Part shown: one piece after another, positions 1-9,144 of the stretch | Layout of the letters: each line of letters opens with the position of its first letter | How positions within the stretch are numbered: the first letter of the stretch is position 1 | Assembly (NCBI GenBank): GCA_964538025.1 | Contig: CAZICZ010000006.1 | Coordinates: 62,001-126,000 of the forward strand | Reading direction: 5' to 3' | Length of the DNA: 64,000 nt | From: UBA5078 sp964538025 | Lineage (GTDB): Bacteria > Pseudomonadota > Gammaproteobacteria > Pseudomonadales > Pseudohongiellaceae | The notes under the pieces: generated by a model | Seen by the model: the letters and a program-made list of their open reading frames with translations, nothing else | Told to the model about the DNA's origin: nothing | The model's database searches: none | Program-made: the position numbers and the translations under genes

Positions 1-967
1 CCTCGATGGTATTGCTGAGCAAATACTGGACGCTCTGCATAAGCGAAATGAACATCAGGTAGACGAAACCTACGGGGGCCCATTGCCGGAAGGTGTCCGC
101 CACACTGACCGCCTCCTCGCCTGCCTCTTTGCGCGGATCGAGTCGGCTGAACGGGAGACGTGTGCGCTGCACGTTGCGTACCAGCGCAAGGTCGATACCC
201 TGGGCAAGGTACTCGTTGTTGCGAATCGTGGCATTGATGCTGCGCTCGATGGCATTGGGCAGGCGGGTGTCGGTCAAGTTGCTTGCCCAGTACTGAATCC
301 CCCGGACACCCGTCTGCGGCGCAGTGCCCATCCCGGGCCGCGCAATCGATGAATCCACGTCGGCGGGAATCAGGATCAAGGCAAAGAGCGGACTGGACCC
401 CTCCTCGCTGCGCAAGAGTCTCTCCCCTGTGAGCCAGGGGCGCAACTGCTCAATAAGCGCCTCGGGTGAGGCCTGAGAGTCGATATTCTCAGGCAAAGGG
501 GCCCGGACGAACTGTTCTCGCGGGGCTTCAAATGGCGCAGCCCCTTCTTTCAAGTAGGGGGCAGCAAGCGTAAGCGCAAAATTCAGGCCTCCGCTTTCGA
601 GCCACTGATCGAGTGCCGCCACTTCATCGGTCCCCACATCATCAATCAGTTGATCGATCTGTGCCGTTGCGTTGCCGGGCGTCTGTTCGAGATTGGGTTC
701 CTTGCGGTTTTCCAGCACATAGGTCACAAAGGCTTGCAGAATGCGTCGCTGTTCTTCCTGTCGGATGGCAGCGTCGACAGCCTCCGCGTACTTTCCTGAC
801 TGATCGATCAGGAAATAGTGACGCGTGGGAGTGGATTCCGCGAGCATTGTCTGGAAAAAAAACACACCGACCAAAAGGATGGGAAACAGCAGGATGCCTG
901 CCCAGAAGCCTTTTGTCTTGACGTTTTCCGCGTATTCACGCAAGGCAATCAACCGGATCATGTTCAT
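1..967 (-). CDS. ABC-2 type export permease, NatB-like (3' part missing)
   Basis: Membrane permease half of a NatA/NatB-type ABC exporter. Reading down from the ATG at 967 gives an open frame of 322 codons that continues past base 1, so the C-terminal transmembrane block is not in the window. The N-terminus (MNMIRLIALREYAENVKTKG) is followed by one hydrophobic helix (about residues 22-40) and then a long extracytoplasmic domain. A second hydrophobic segment starts just before the edge. This single helix, large soluble loop and C-terminal helix bundle is the usual NatB/ABC-2 plan. The start overlaps the stop of the ATPase gene by 4 bases (ATGA, 964-967), so the two are translationally coupled. 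Substrate is unknown; sodium or drug export is only a family-based guess. Confidence 0.85.
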   Translation of the reverse strand, partial: MNMIRLIALREYAENVKTKGFWAGILLFPILLVGVFFFQTMLAESTPTRHYFLIDQSGKYAEAVDAAIRQEEQRRILQAFVTYVLENRKEPNLEQTPGNATAQIDQLIDDVGTDEVAALDQWLESGGLNFALTLAAPYLKEGAAPFEAPREQFVRAPLPENIDSQASPEALIEQLRPWLTGERLLRSEEGSSPLFALILIPADVDSSIARPGMGTAPQTGVRGIQYWASNLTDTRLPNAIERSINATIRNNEYLAQGIDLALVRNVQRTRLPFSRLDPRKEAGEEAVSVADTFRQWAPVGFVYLMFISLMQSVQYLLSNTIE

Positions 968-1920
968 CGCAACTGGTGCTCCTTTGCATCCGCGCCGACC
1001 AGGTGCACAAACACATCGTGCAGGCTGGGTTGCGTGTAGTCGAAGCGACTCAGTGACAGGCGATGATCGAAGCAACACTGCAGAATCTGTTGCGGGTCTG
1101 CCTGCTCCTTGAGTTGAATTTCCCAGGTGCGGTTTGCTGTCGCCTCGCGATGCTCATTCGGAAATGATTCCGTGACACTCAGAATGCCGTCCGCCGGCAG
1201 GATGGGGTTGATGTCGCCATTGCAGGACAGGATGACGCGGCGGGGGATCAAGGCGTGGGCATCTGCGAGAGTGCCATCGAACACCTTCTGCCCCTTGGTG
1301 ATCAGCAGCATGCGATCACACAGCCGCTCAGCATGCTGCATGATGTGGGTGGAGAAAATGACAGTCTGTCCTGCCTGTGCCATGTCGCGGATGAGGTCTT
1401 CCAAGACCTCCTGATTGACTGGATCGAGACCGGAAAAGGGTTCGTCCAGAATCACCAGCTCGGGCCGGTGGGCTACCGCCGAGAGCACCTGGACTTTCTG
1501 CCCCATCCCCTTGGAGAGCGATTCCACCTTTGACTCTGCGTAATCCTTCAGGCCATAACGTTCGAGCAGGGCATACGCACGGTCTTTGGCGTCTTTCTTG
1601 TTCAGGCCCTTGAGTGTGGCGAAGTAGCTGATGATGGCCCACACTCGCATTTTCTTGTACAGGCCCTTCTCTTCCGGCAGGTAGCCGATGCGGTGGCGGA
1701 CATTGAGCGCGCATGTCTCTCCCAGAATGCGAATACTGCCGGCATCCGGTTTGAGGATGTCGAGGATCATGCGAATGGTGGTGGTTTTGCCGGCGCCGTT
1801 CGGACCGAGGAAGCCGTAGATGCTGCCGGCAGGGATTGCAAAGCTGATGTGATTGACGGCGGTAAAGCTGCCGTAGCGCTTGCTGACGCCGCTCAATTCC
1901 AACACATGCGATTGCGGCAT
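964..1920 (-). CDS. ABC exporter ATP-binding protein, NatA-like
   Basis: Cytoplasmic ATPase of the exporter whose permease follows at 967. The 318-residue protein has Walker A GPNGAGKT, signature LSKGMGQKVQ, Walker B LVILDEP and H-loop STH in the expected order. It then has a C-terminal extension of about 100 residues, typical of the DUF4162/NatA subgroup. I chose the ATG at 1920 because AAGGGAG lies about 7 bases upstream. An in-frame extension to 1965 has no comparable site and adds a sequence unlike the family N-terminus. The gene begins 78 bases after the gltD stop on the same strand, so it may be transcribed with gltBD, although the functions are unrelated. Confidence 0.92.
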   Translation of the reverse strand: MPQSHVLELSGVSKRYGSFTAVNHISFAIPAGSIYGFLGPNGAGKTTTIRMILDILKPDAGSIRILGETCALNVRHRIGYLPEEKGLYKKMRVWAIISYFATLKGLNKKDAKDRAYALLERYGLKDYAESKVESLSKGMGQKVQVLSAVAHRPELVILDEPFSGLDPVNQEVLEDLIRDMAQAGQTVIFSTHIMQHAERLCDRMLLITKGQKVFDGTLADAHALIPRRVILSCNGDINPILPADGILSVTESFPNEHREATANRTWEIQLKEQADPQQILQCCFDHRLSLSRFDYTQPSLHDVFVHLVGADAKEHQLR

Positions 1921-1998
1921 TGTGAACTCCCTTTCAAGCTGCGGCGCCGGCGGGCGACGCGCCATCCTCCCGGAAGAAGAATGGCGGTTTTCGGTTTC

Positions 1999-3435
1999 TC
2001 AGGAGGCGAGATACTGATTGATCGCATCAGCGACCAGACGACCCTCATCAATCGCACGCACCACCAGCGATTGACCGCGACGGCAGTCACCGGCGGCAAA
2101 CACTTTGGGATTGCTGGTGACAAAAGATTTGTAGGCTGCCTTGTAATTGGAACGCTGATCCAGTTCCAGGCCCAGCGGTTTTGCCACGTAATCTTCTGGT
2201 CCGAGAAAGCCCATGGACAGCAGAATCATGTCGGCTTCCCAGAACTTGATTGTGCCCGGAATCTCCTGGAACTTGTTGTCCACTTCAACGGTATTGATGC
2301 CCAGCAGACGGCCATTGGCATCGCGCACGATTTCCTTGCCAGAGATGGAGTAAATGCGGGGATCCGTGCCGTAACGGTGCTGCGCTTCCAGATGGCCGTA
2401 ATCTTCGCGATAAATCTTGGGCCACAGGGGCCAGGGGTTATCGGCAGCACGCTCCACGGGAGGACGCGGCATAATCTCAAAGTTCACCAGGGATTTGCAG
2501 CCATGGCGAAGCGAGGTGGCGATACAGTCGGTTCCGGTGTCTCCGCCCCCGATGACGATCACTTTCTTGTCTTTGGCGCTGATGTAGTGACCGTCTTCCA
2601 GATTCGAATCCAGCAGGCTGCGGGTGTTGGCGGTCAGGAATTGCATCGCCAGATAGATCCCGTCGCCGGCACGATTTGGAATGTTCAGGTCGCGGGCCTT
2701 TGTTGCCCCGGTAGCCAGACACAGGGCATCCACTTCGCCAAGCAATTTTTCAACATCGATGGCGTTCTTTCCTGACCCGCCGACATCGGCGTTCACCACA
2801 AATTTCACCCCTTCTTCCCGCAGCAGATTGACACGGCGGTTCACCACGTCCTTCTCGAGTTTCATGTTGGGGATGCCGTACATGAGCAGGCCGCCAATGC
2901 GGTCTTCGCGCTCGTATACGGTGACGTCGTGACCCGCCTTGTTCAGTTGGGCGGCCGCTGCCAGACCCGCGGGGCCGGAGCCGATGACAGCCACTTTCTT
3001 CCCGGTGCGGAAACGGGGGGGATTGGCGACCACCCACCCATTCTCGAAGCCCTTGTCGATAATCGCATTTTCAATGTTCTTGATGGTGACCGCTGGCTCG
3101 TTGATGCCAAGCACACAGGCCCCTTCGCAGGGAGCTGGGCACACGCGACCGGTGAACTCGGGGAAATTGTTGGTCTTGTGGAGACGGTCCAGGGCTTCTT
3201 CCCACCGGCCGCGATACACCAGATCATTCCATTCCGGAATCAGGTTGTAGACGGGACAGCCTTCGCCCGACTGGCAAAACGGCACACCGCAGTCCATGCA
3301 GCGCGCGCCCTGCGTGCTCAGGTGCTTGTCATCATGTGCCGTGTAGATTTCTTTGTAATCCAGCAGGCGCTCGGCAGGAGCGCGGTAGGGTTCTGCACGA
3401 CGTTCGAATTCTTTAAAGCCAGTAGGTTTGCCCAT
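1999..3435 (-). CDS. gltD: Glutamate synthase (NADPH) small subunit
   Basis: Beta subunit of NADPH-dependent GOGAT, 478 residues. It oxidises NADPH on FAD and passes electrons through iron-sulfur clusters to the alpha subunit, where glutamine and 2-oxoglutarate become two glutamates. Visible features are the N-terminal cysteine-rich cluster region (CMDCGVPFCQ, then CPAPCEGAC), an FAD Rossmann motif GSGPAGLAAAAQL near residue 150, and an NADPH motif GGGDTGTDC near residue 300. I prefer the ATG at 3435 (MGKPTGFKEF, the usual family start). A TTG four codons upstream is possible, and neither has a strong ribosome-binding site. It lies 73 bases after gltB on the same strand, the normal gltB-gltD order. 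Confidence 0.97.
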   Translation of the reverse strand: MGKPTGFKEFERRAEPYRAPAERLLDYKEIYTAHDDKHLSTQGARCMDCGVPFCQSGEGCPVYNLIPEWNDLVYRGRWEEALDRLHKTNNFPEFTGRVCPAPCEGACVLGINEPAVTIKNIENAIIDKGFENGWVVANPPRFRTGKKVAVIGSGPAGLAAAAQLNKAGHDVTVYEREDRIGGLLMYGIPNMKLEKDVVNRRVNLLREEGVKFVVNADVGGSGKNAIDVEKLLGEVDALCLATGATKARDLNIPNRAGDGIYLAMQFLTANTRSLLDSNLEDGHYISAKDKKVIVIGGGDTGTDCIATSLRHGCKSLVNFEIMPRPPVERAADNPWPLWPKIYREDYGHLEAQHRYGTDPRIYSISGKEIVRDANGRLLGINTVEVDNKFQEIPGTIKFWEADMILLSMGFLGPEDYVAKPLGLELDQRSNYKAAYKSFVTSNPKVFAAGDCRRGQSLVVRAIDEGRLVADAINQYLAS

Positions 3436-3508
3436 CAGTACATCCAATTAATCAACTTATTCTTTGGTTACCTGCATCGCGTGGGATGCCTCTGCCCGAA
3501 GCAGAGGC

Positions 3509-6500
3509 TCACGCGGTGAGTGCCTGCTTTTCCTGCCGCTTGGCGCGCTCAAGCAATACCCGCTTGTAGTCGGTGGGCATGACCTTCACAAACTGGGCAA
3601 GGCTCTTGTCCCAGTGTGCGAGGATGGCCTCTGCCACTGTCGATTGCGTGTATTGCAGGTGACGGCTGATCAAACGCTTCAGCTGTGCGATGTCGCCGGC
3701 ATCTGTCACGGCCTCGAGTTCGTAGGTTTCGGCATTGCATTGCTTGCGGAAATCATTGTCCTTGTCCCAGACATAGGCCACACCGCCGCTCATGCCGGCA
3801 CCAAAGTTGCGGCCTGTCTTGCCCAGAATCACAACACAGCCGCCAGTCATGTACTCACAACCATGGTCGCCGATACCTTCCACCACCGCCGTGGCACCGC
3901 TGTTGCGAACGGCGAAGCGCTCGGCCGCAATTCCCCGGAAGTAGGCTTCACCGGACGTGGCGCCATACAGGTTGACGTTGCCGGCAATGACGTTTTCTTC
4001 CGCTTTGAAGCTACTGTTCTTGGGCGGATAGAGAATGATTTTGCCGCCGGAAAGACCCTTGCCGACGTAGTCATTGGCGTCGCCTTCCACGGTAATCGTG
4101 ATGCCCTTGGCCAGCCAGGCGCCGAGACTTTGTCCTGCGGACCCGTTCAACTTGATGTTGATGGTGTCCTCGGGAAGCATGTCCTCTTTCCAGCGCTTGG
4201 CGACTTCATTCGAGAGCATTGTGCCGACAACGCGGTTGATGTTGATCACCGGCATCTCGATATGCACTTTGCTGCCAGTCTCAAGCGCGTCGCGGGCTTT
4301 CTCGATAATCTGGATATCCAGGGCTTTCTCGAGGCCATGGTCCTGCGCAATGGTCTGGTATACCTGCGTGCCTTCGTAAATGATCTTGGCAGGGGCCAGT
4401 ATGCGGCCAAGATCCAGGCCACTCGCTTTCCAGTGAGAAATCGCGGCTTCTGTTTCCAACAGGTCCACGCGGCCGATCATGTCGGTCATCTTGCGCATGC
4501 CGAGGCTTGCCATGATCTGACGCAGTTCTTCGGCCACCATGAACAAGTAATTCACCACGTGTTCCGGCTTGCCCTTGAACTTCTTACGCAGCTCCGGATC
4601 CTGTGTCGCGATGCCGACCGGGCAGGTGTTCAGATGGCACTTGCGCATCATGATGCACCCGAGGGTGACCAGCGGGGCGGTGGCAAAGCCAAACTCTTCC
4701 GCACCAAGAAGTGCGGCGATGGCGACGTCGCGGCCCGTTTTGAGCTGGCCGTCGGTCTGCAACACAACGCGTGAACGCAGATTGTTCATGACCAGCGTCT
4801 GATGAGTCTCTGCCAGACCCAGCTCCCACGGCAGTCCCGCGTGCTTGATCGAGGTCAGCGGGGATGCCCCGGTTCCTCCGTCATGTCCGGCAATGACCAG
4901 ATGGTCAGTCTTTGCTTTGGTCACCCCTGCTGCAATGGTGCCGACACCAATCTCGGAAACCAGCTTCACACTGATGCGGGCCTGACGGTTGGCGTTCTTC
5001 AGGTCGTGAATCAGCTGCGCGATGTCTTCGATCGAGTAAATGTCGTGGTGCGGGGGCGGGCTGATGAGGCCGACACCCGGCGTGGAGTGACGAATCTTGG
5101 CAATGTAATCATCGACCTTTCCACCCGGCAGTTCCCCGCCTTCGCCAGGCTTGGCTCCCTGGGCAATCTTGATCTGCAACTCGTCCGCGTTGCTCAGGTA
5201 CCAAATGGTGACACCGAAACGGCCCGAGGCGACCTGCTTGATGGCAGAACGCTTGGAGTCCCCGTTCGCCATGGGCATGAAGCGTATGGGGTCTTCACCC
5301 CCTTCCCCGGTATTGGATTTGCCGCCGAGACGGTTCATCGCGATCGCCAGAGACTCGTGGGATTCCGTTGAAATCGATCCGAGGCTCATCGCCCCTGTGG
5401 CGAAACGCTTGACGATCTCGCTGGCGGGCTCGACGTCTTCCAGAGCAATTGCCTTTGCCGGATCCGCCTTGAAGCGCATCAGGCCACGCAGTGTGCAAGC
5501 GCGAGTCGTTTGTTCATTGGTATGTTTCGCGAACGCTGCATAGGCCTCGGCGCTGTTGTTGCGGGCCGCTACCTGCAGATTGGCGATGCTGGTGGGGTCC
5601 CACATGTGACCGTCACCGCCGTTGCGCCAATGGAAATCGCCTGGGTTGGTCAACACCGGCATGCTGTGCCCTTTTTCGGGGAAGCCCAGGTGGTGGCGAC
5701 GCTCGGTCTCTTCTATCAGGGTCTTGAAGCCTACACCCTGTACCCGGCTGGCAGTGCCCACGAAGCAACGATTGATGATGTCATCGGCCAGTCCAACGGC
5801 TTCGAAAATCTGGGCACCTTTGTAGGATTGCAGCGTGGAGATACCCATCTTGGCCATGACTTTGAGCATGCCCTTCGCGACGGCCTTTTTATAGGCATAT
5901 ACCAGACTGTCTTCGTCGGCGAACTGTGTCCCCAGAAGACCATCGTTGCGTGCAGCCCACAGGGCCTCGAAGGCGAGGTAGGGGTTGACGGCATCGGCAC
6001 CATATCCCGTGAGCAGGCAGAAGTGATGCACTTCGCGTGCTTCGCCGGTTTCAATGATCAGGCCGAGCCGCGAACGCTTGTGCTGTCCCACGAGGTGGTG
6101 GTGCACAGCGCCACAGGCAATCAGGGCGCTCAAAGGAATGCGCGAGGCGCTGATGGCGCGATCCGAGAGAATGACAAACGCATACCCTTCGTCGATGGCG
6201 GCCTCTGCCTCAGCGCAAATGCGATCCAGAGCGGCGAAGAATCCGTTCTCTTCCTGACGGTCATAGGTGACGTCGATCAGCTTGGAACGCATACCACGAT
6301 GATTCATGTCGCGCAGATCGCTGAGCTGTTTGTTGGACAGAATGGGGTGCTCAAGACTCAGACGATGGGCCTGAGCTTCGGTCGTTTCCAGCAGGTTTCC
6401 TTCCGGTCCGATGAAGCATTCAAGCGACATCACCACTTCTTCCCGGATGGAGTCGATAGGGGGGTTGGTGATTTGGGCAAACAGCTGCTTGAAGTAGTCA

Positions 6501-8083
6501 TAGATCATCCGTGGCTTGTCGGACAGACAGGCCAGCGCGGAATCATTGCCCATGGAACCGAGCGGGTCGCGCAACTCGGTGACCAGAGGCAGCAACATAA
6601 ATTGCATTGTTTCGGTGGTGTAGCCGAACGCCTGCATGCGGGGCAGCACATTCTCGGCATCCAGCGAATGCTCGGCGGTCTCGGTGGAGAGGTCGGCCAG
6701 CGTCACTTTTTGGTTCTTCAGCCAGTGCCCGTAGGGACGACGGCTGGCGATGTCGGCCTTGAGTTCCTCGTCGGGAATCAGGCGTCCCTGTTCGAAGTCC
6801 AGCAGGAACATGCGTCCAGGCTGCAGGCGGCCCTTCAGGCGCACATTCTCCGGATCAACATGCAACACGCCGACTTCCGAGGCCATGATGACTTTGTCGT
6901 CATGGGTGACGTAGTAACGGCTTGGGCGCAAGCCATTGCGATCGAGGACCGCACCTATGTACTTTCCGTCTGAAAAAACGATAGACGCAGGGCCATCCCA
7001 AGGCTCCATCAGAGCAGAATGGTACTCATAGAAGTCGCGCTTTGCCTGCGGCATGTTGTCATTGGATTGCCAGGCTTCAGGAATCATCATCATGACGGCT
7101 TCCTGCAGCGAGCGTCCGGAAAGGAGCATGAACTCCAGAACGGCATCAAAGGAGCCGGAATCGGAGCAATCCGAGTCAATCACCGGAAACAGCTGTTCCA
7201 TGTTGCTGCCGAACAGCGCGCTTTTGGCGCTGCCCTCGCGCGCCACCATCTGGTTCACGTTGCCGCGCAGGGTGTTGATTTCCCCGTTATGGCTCATAAA
7301 GCGGTTGGGCTGGGCTCGGTCCCAAGAGGGGAAAGTATTGGTGCTGAAGCGGGAATGCACCATGGCCAGGTGCGTCGCACATTCGGGATTGGTCAGATCC
7401 TGGTAAAACGGGAAGAGCTGACCTGGTGTCAGCATCCCTTTATATACAATCACTTTGGTGGACAGGCTGCAGGCATAGAGCATCTTGGCCTGGGTCAAGC
7501 TGGAATCTCCCCGCAGCAGGTGAGTGAAGCGCTTGCGGATAACATAGAGGCGACGCTCAAAGTCCTCTTGGCTAAGCCCGGCCGCGGCGCCAACAAAAAG
7601 CTGAGCGATATGGGGCTGTGCGGTACGTGCCGCAGGGCCGACATCCGCGCCTACCGGATCAACTGGGACCACGCGCCATCCGAGAAGTGTTTGTCCTTCT
7701 TCTGCTATATAGGCATTGATGACCCCGAGGCACTTCTCACGCTCAGCGAGATCCTGTGGCAGGAATATATTTCCGACAGCGTACTGCCCAGGCGCGGGGA
7801 GAGTGATCCCCAGTTCCCTTTTTGCAAGGCTCGCAAAAAAGGTGTGTGGCAAGGCCATGAGGATTCCAGCGCCGTCGCCCGTATTGGCTTCAAAACCGCA
7901 ACCACCGCGGTGATCCATGCGCGAGTTCAGATGATAGGCATCAAGCATGATCTGGTGACTAGGACGCCCCTTGATATCGGCCACGAATCCAACACCGCAC
8001 GAGTCCTTTTCATTCGCAGGGTCGTACAGTCCGGATTTTTCGGGATAGCCGAAGCGTAGTGTGGGGGTGGCATTGATGCTCAT
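3509..8083 (-). CDS. gltB: Glutamate synthase (NADPH) large subunit
   Basis: Alpha subunit of GOGAT, 1524 residues, which is normal family length. Domains in order: N-terminal class II glutaminase, central domain, FMN/2-oxoglutarate synthase domain, and a C-terminal GXGXG beta-helix. The motif KDSCGVGF puts the catalytic cysteine at residue 29, so a 28-residue propeptide should be removed to expose Cys as the N-terminal nucleophile. The 3Fe-4S ligands are in MRKCHLNTCPVGI. I chose ATG 8083 (MSINATPTLRFGY) because AAGAGAG precedes it by about 10 bases. The 29-residue extension to 8170 is basic and unlike the family. Together with gltD this gives ammonia assimilation with glutamine synthetase. 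Confidence 0.97.
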   Translation of the reverse strand: MSINATPTLRFGYPEKSGLYDPANEKDSCGVGFVADIKGRPSHQIMLDAYHLNSRMDHRGGCGFEANTGDGAGILMALPHTFFASLAKRELGITLPAPGQYAVGNIFLPQDLAEREKCLGVINAYIAEEGQTLLGWRVVPVDPVGADVGPAARTAQPHIAQLFVGAAAGLSQEDFERRLYVIRKRFTHLLRGDSSLTQAKMLYACSLSTKVIVYKGMLTPGQLFPFYQDLTNPECATHLAMVHSRFSTNTFPSWDRAQPNRFMSHNGEINTLRGNVNQMVAREGSAKSALFGSNMEQLFPVIDSDCSDSGSFDAVLEFMLLSGRSLQEAVMMMIPEAWQSNDNMPQAKRDFYEYHSALMEPWDGPASIVFSDGKYIGAVLDRNGLRPSRYYVTHDDKVIMASEVGVLHVDPENVRLKGRLQPGRMFLLDFEQGRLIPDEELKADIASRRPYGHWLKNQKVTLADLSTETAEHSLDAENVLPRMQAFGYTTETMQFMLLPLVTELRDPLGSMGNDSALACLSDKPRMIYDYFKQLFAQITNPPIDSIREEVVMSLECFIGPEGNLLETTEAQAHRLSLEHPILSNKQLSDLRDMNHRGMRSKLIDVTYDRQEENGFFAALDRICAEAEAAIDEGYAFVILSDRAISASRIPLSALIACGAVHHHLVGQHKRSRLGLIIETGEAREVHHFCLLTGYGADAVNPYLAFEALWAARNDGLLGTQFADEDSLVYAYKKAVAKGMLKVMAKMGISTLQSYKGAQIFEAVGLADDIINRCFVGTASRVQGVGFKTLIEETERRHHLGFPEKGHSMPVLTNPGDFHWRNGGDGHMWDPTSIANLQVAARNNSAEAYAAFAKHTNEQTTRACTLRGLMRFKADPAKAIALEDVEPASEIVKRFATGAMSLGSISTESHESLAIAMNRLGGKSNTGEGGEDPIRFMPMANGDSKRSAIKQVASGRFGVTIWYLSNADELQIKIAQGAKPGEGGELPGGKVDDYIAKIRHSTPGVGLISPPPHHDIYSIEDIAQLIHDLKNANRQARISVKLVSEIGVGTIAAGVTKAKTDHLVIAGHDGGTGASPLTSIKHAGLPWELGLAETHQTLVMNNLRSRVVLQTDGQLKTGRDVAIAALLGAEEFGFATAPLVTLGCIMMRKCHLNTCPVGIATQDPELRKKFKGKPEHVVNYLFMVAEELRQIMASLGMRKMTDMIGRVDLLETEAAISHWKASGLDLGRILAPAKIIYEGTQVYQTIAQDHGLEKALDIQIIEKARDALETGSKVHIEMPVININRVVGTMLSNEVAKRWKEDMLPEDTINIKLNGSAGQSLGAWLAKGITITVEGDANDYVGKGLSGGKIILYPPKNSSFKAEENVIAGNVNLYGATSGEAYFRGIAAERFAVRNSGATAVVEGIGDHGCEYMTGGCVVILGKTGRNFGAGMSGGVAYVWDKDNDFRKQCNAETYELEAVTDAGDIAQLKRLISRHLQYTQSTVAEAILAHWDKSLAQFVKVMPTDYKRVLLERAKRQEKQALTA

Positions 8084-8556
8084 AGATCTAAAGCTCTCTT
8101 GGTTCGTCCTGCGTTTACGGTTTGCACACATCTCAATCATTGGCAGACTTTCGTTCTGCCGAGAGTCCACTGAGTCGGATTCAGGCTCAATCTGAGGTGA
8201 TCTGATGCGGAATTCAGCGAATCATTGCCCCCCTGCCAACACGGCGCTGTGCGGGATGCGCGGCATTTTTAAAAATTATGGGCGCACGAAATCCGGGACG
8301 GTAATCCCACGGGGCCGGACACAATACCATTGAACCAAAATAAGTCAAGGCAGCCTCTTGGCCCCGTTTTCCTTGGTATAAAAGCGATCCTTCGTTCGGG
8401 TTTTACAGGGGTATTTGTCTGCGATGGATGTAAGGGTGGACGCGCCGTGGGTCGCGGTTAATAACTTGATAATGGCTATTTAGTGGATTACCCTAGGCCC
8501 CCTCAAAAGAGCATTTCCCTTTATACCACCTGTGATTAGGGAGGCTAAGTAAGCCT
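8084..8556. promoter_or_regulatory. Divergent control region between gltB and the molybdenum-hydroxylase operon
   Basis: These 473 bases contain no coding frame that I trust. They must hold the promoters of gltBD (leftward) and of the hydroxylase operon (rightward). The best rightward match is TTGATA at 8466-8471 with TACCCT 17 bases later (8489-8494), which is weak. I could not identify a gltB promoter or a binding site for a known regulator by eye. Confidence 0.4.
8542..8556 (+). promoter_or_regulatory. Small hairpin between the Shine-Dalgarno and the GTG start of the 2Fe-2S subunit
   Basis: AGGCT (8542-8546), loop AAGTA, AGCCT (8552-8556) form a 5-bp perfect hairpin that ends exactly at the GTG start at 8557. 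Its left arm contains part of the Shine-Dalgarno GGGAGG (8539-8544). Folding would either hide the ribosome-binding site or shorten its effective distance of 12 bases to the start. The structure is directly visible; a control role is inference. Confidence 0.4.
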
Positions 8557-9144
8557 GTGAATCCAAAACTAACAAGACGACGATTTATTAAGGGGGTTAT
8601 CGCCTCCGGTGCAGCTGCTGCATCTTCCTCTCTCTGGTATTCAGCCTCTGGTGCTGAGCGGCCTGCAGGAGCGGTAGAGCGGCTGTTATCAATTAACGTA
8701 AACGGCCAAACACGCCGTGTGGACGTCGCCCCTCAAGAGACGCTTGCCCATACTCTGCGATACAAACTCGGTTTGACCGGGACCAAGCTCGGCTGCAACC
8801 GCGGCGAATGCGGTGCCTGCACGGTTCTCGCTGACGATGTCAACATTTATGCCTGCTCTACGCTGACACACGAAGTGAAAAATCGCGCCGTTGTCACCGT
8901 GGAAGGTCTGCGTGCCGCCGACGGGACATTGCACCCAGTACAGGCTGCCTTTATCCAGGAGCTCAGCCCCGCTTGCGGTTTCTGCACTGCAGGTCAGGTG
9001 ATGTCAGCTGTGGCACTGCTCAAGGCAAATCCAAGACCGACCCGCGAAGAGGCACGTTTGGCCATGTCAGGCAACGTCTGCCGTTGTGGAGCGTATGATC
9101 ACTATCTGAATGGCGTAATGCGCGCCTCGGGGCAATTATCATGA
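8557..9144 (+). CDS. Molybdenum hydroxylase 2Fe-2S subunit with Tat signal
   Basis: Small electron-transfer subunit of a xanthine-oxidase-family enzyme, 195 residues, carrying two [2Fe-2S] clusters. It begins with a twin-arginine signal (TRRRFIKG, residues 6-13, then an Ala/Ser-rich hydrophobic stretch to about residue 36), so the folded complex is exported to the periplasm. The plant-type ferredoxin cluster motif is GCNRGECGACTVL. The second cluster sits in CGFCTAGQ and NVCRCGAY. This layout matches PaoA (YagT) of the E. coli periplasmic aldehyde oxidoreductase. The start is GTG, with a Shine-Dalgarno partly inside a hairpin. The stop overlaps the next gene by 4 bases (ATGA), so the subunits are coupled. 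The substrate cannot be told from this gene. Confidence 0.92.
   Translation: MNPKLTRRRFIKGVIASGAAAASSSLWYSASGAERPAGAVERLLSINVNGQTRRVDVAPQETLAHTLRYKLGLTGTKLGCNRGECGACTVLADDVNIYACSTLTHEVKNRAVVTVEGLRAADGTLHPVQAAFIQELSPACGFCTAGQVMSAVALLKANPRPTREEARLAMSGNVCRCGAYDHYLNGVMRASGQLS

Noticed and set aside
5510..6973. Long plus-strand frame inside gltB
   Set aside because: Antisense to well-conserved GltB sequence; no support.
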